DNA from: Roseivirga sp. UBA6061
GTDB taxonomy: Bacteria > Bacteroidota > Bacteroidia > Cytophagales > Cyclobacteriaceae
Direction: 5' to 3'
Assembly: GCA_002427745.1 (NCBI GenBank)
Contig: DIYF01000146.1
Span: 7,707 to 71,706, forward strand
DNA length: 64,000 nucleotides
The stretch's first letter is position 1, and the number at the start of each line of letters is the position of its first letter. The translations under genes were made by a program, and so were the position numbers. Shown piece by piece: positions 63,689 through 64,000 of the stretch. A model generated the notes under the pieces. It saw only the letters and a program-made list of their open reading frames with translations. It was not told the DNA's origin and did no database searches.

Positions 63689-63719
63689 AGGTCTGACCGT
63701 AACAGCCAGACCTCTTTTT
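63689..63719. terminator. terminator between convergent genes
   Basis: AGGTCTG and CAGACCT form a 7-bp stem with an 11-base loop, followed by CTTTTTG on the plus strand and by TTTTGACTT on the minus strand. It can serve both the membrane protein gene and the reductase gene. Confidence 0.8.
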
Positions 63720-63798
63720 GCGTGTGTTAATCCTCCCTTTTCACTAATCATCAGCTCGCTACCGCTTTAACGTTACAAGCCAGGCAGATAAACAAACT

Positions 63799-64000
63799 TT
63801 ATACTTTCACCGCTTCCAGACTTACCTGGTGCAGTCCACATTCTTTCTTACTGGTTTCCCACCACCATCTTCCGGCACGAGCATCTTCTCCGGGCTCTAT
63901 GGCACGGGTACAAGGTGCACAGCCAATGCTGACATATCCCTGATCATGCAGCTCATTGTACGGTACTTTGTGCTCTTTGAGATAGTCAACCATCTGCTCA
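63799..64000 (-). CDS. cysH: APS/PAPS reductase, C-terminal fragment
   Basis: Only the last 67 or so residues are in the window; the reading frame continues past the right edge, so the Met at 63993 is internal and not a start. The segment shows GCAPCTRAI and, near the end, KKECGLH. The ECGLH Cys is the catalytic residue of assimilatory sulfate reductases. The CxxC in GCAPC, with a second Cys pair that would lie upstream, points to the [4Fe-4S]-containing type that accepts adenylyl sulfate. It would reduce activated sulfate to sulfite for cysteine synthesis. The neighbours on the right are unseen. Confidence 0.88.
   Translation of the reverse strand, partial: EQMVDYLKEHKVPYNELHDQGYVSIGCAPCTRAIEPGEDARAGRWWWETSKKECGLHQVSLEAVKV

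Noticed and set aside
1..64000. CRISPR arrays, prophage or transposase genes
   Set aside because: No regularly spaced repeats, integrase, capsid or transposase sequences are seen. The only mobile-looking element is the non-coding palindrome at 44997-45191.

Overview
The window looks like a chromosomal segment of a Bacteroidota bacterium, most likely order Cytophagales. The evidence is: (i) promoter-like elements of the Bacteroidota type (TTG/TTTG, 18-19 bases, then TAnnTTTG) in front of the tuf, rpsL and rplC transcription units and the biotin-carrier gene; (ii) lineage-typical families such as DUF4290 beside murA, DUF5686, DUF3467 behind rpoC, a DUF4221-like lipoprotein and PadR-linked FtsX-like permeases with an N-terminal prefix domain; (iii) rpoB, rpoC and ribosomal protein sequences of Bacteroidota type. 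Base composition looks moderate, and no phage, CRISPR array or transposase gene is visible.

Region 1 (1-24 kb, minus strand) is the information-processing core, read from right to left: tRNA-Tyr, tRNA-Gly, tRNA-Thr, tuf, tRNA-Trp, secE, nusG, rplK, rplA, rplJ, rplL, rpoB, rpoC, a DUF3467 gene and a terminator; then rpsL, rpsG, fusA, rpsJ and a terminator; then three non-ribosomal genes (a small secreted Cys-rich protein, a DUF4221-like lipoprotein and an SH3-like lipoprotein); then the S10-type operon rplC-rplD-rplW-rplB-rpsS-rplV-rpsC-rplP-rpmC-rpsQ, which runs off the left edge. The three exported-protein genes separate S10 from L3, and rplC has its own promoter-like site.

Region 2 (24-26 kb, plus strand) holds a biotin carboxyl carrier protein, pyrH and frr. 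Region 3 (26.4-45 kb, plus strand) is an array of five units, each with one short PadR-family repressor (about 110 aa) and one or two large FtsX/MacB-like permeases of 856-890 aa: five PadR genes and six permeases with no ATPase gene among them. All permeases carry a cytoplasmic prefix of about 75 residues joined upstream of what looks like an ordinary permease start. Related operator-like sequences (core ATTTA, A/C or nothing, GAA) lie in front of each unit, and in unit 4 the repressor gene has moved to the end of the unit. A hairpin of about 195 bases closes the array.

Region 4 (45-54 kb, minus strand) carries a penicillin-acylase-type hydrolase, a DsbA-like protein, an ExbD-like protein, a DUF5686 outer-membrane protein, and an ECF sigma factor - small Cys protein - gmk - nadD operon. 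Region 5 (54-64 kb, plus strand) carries a glycosyltransferase, a UvrD/PcrA helicase, a lipoprotein, DUF4290-murA (MurA with Asp in place of the fosfomycin-target Cys), three paralogous single-pass membrane proteins around a VIT1/CCC1-type transporter, and on the minus strand the C-terminal end of a CysH-type reductase cut by the window edge.
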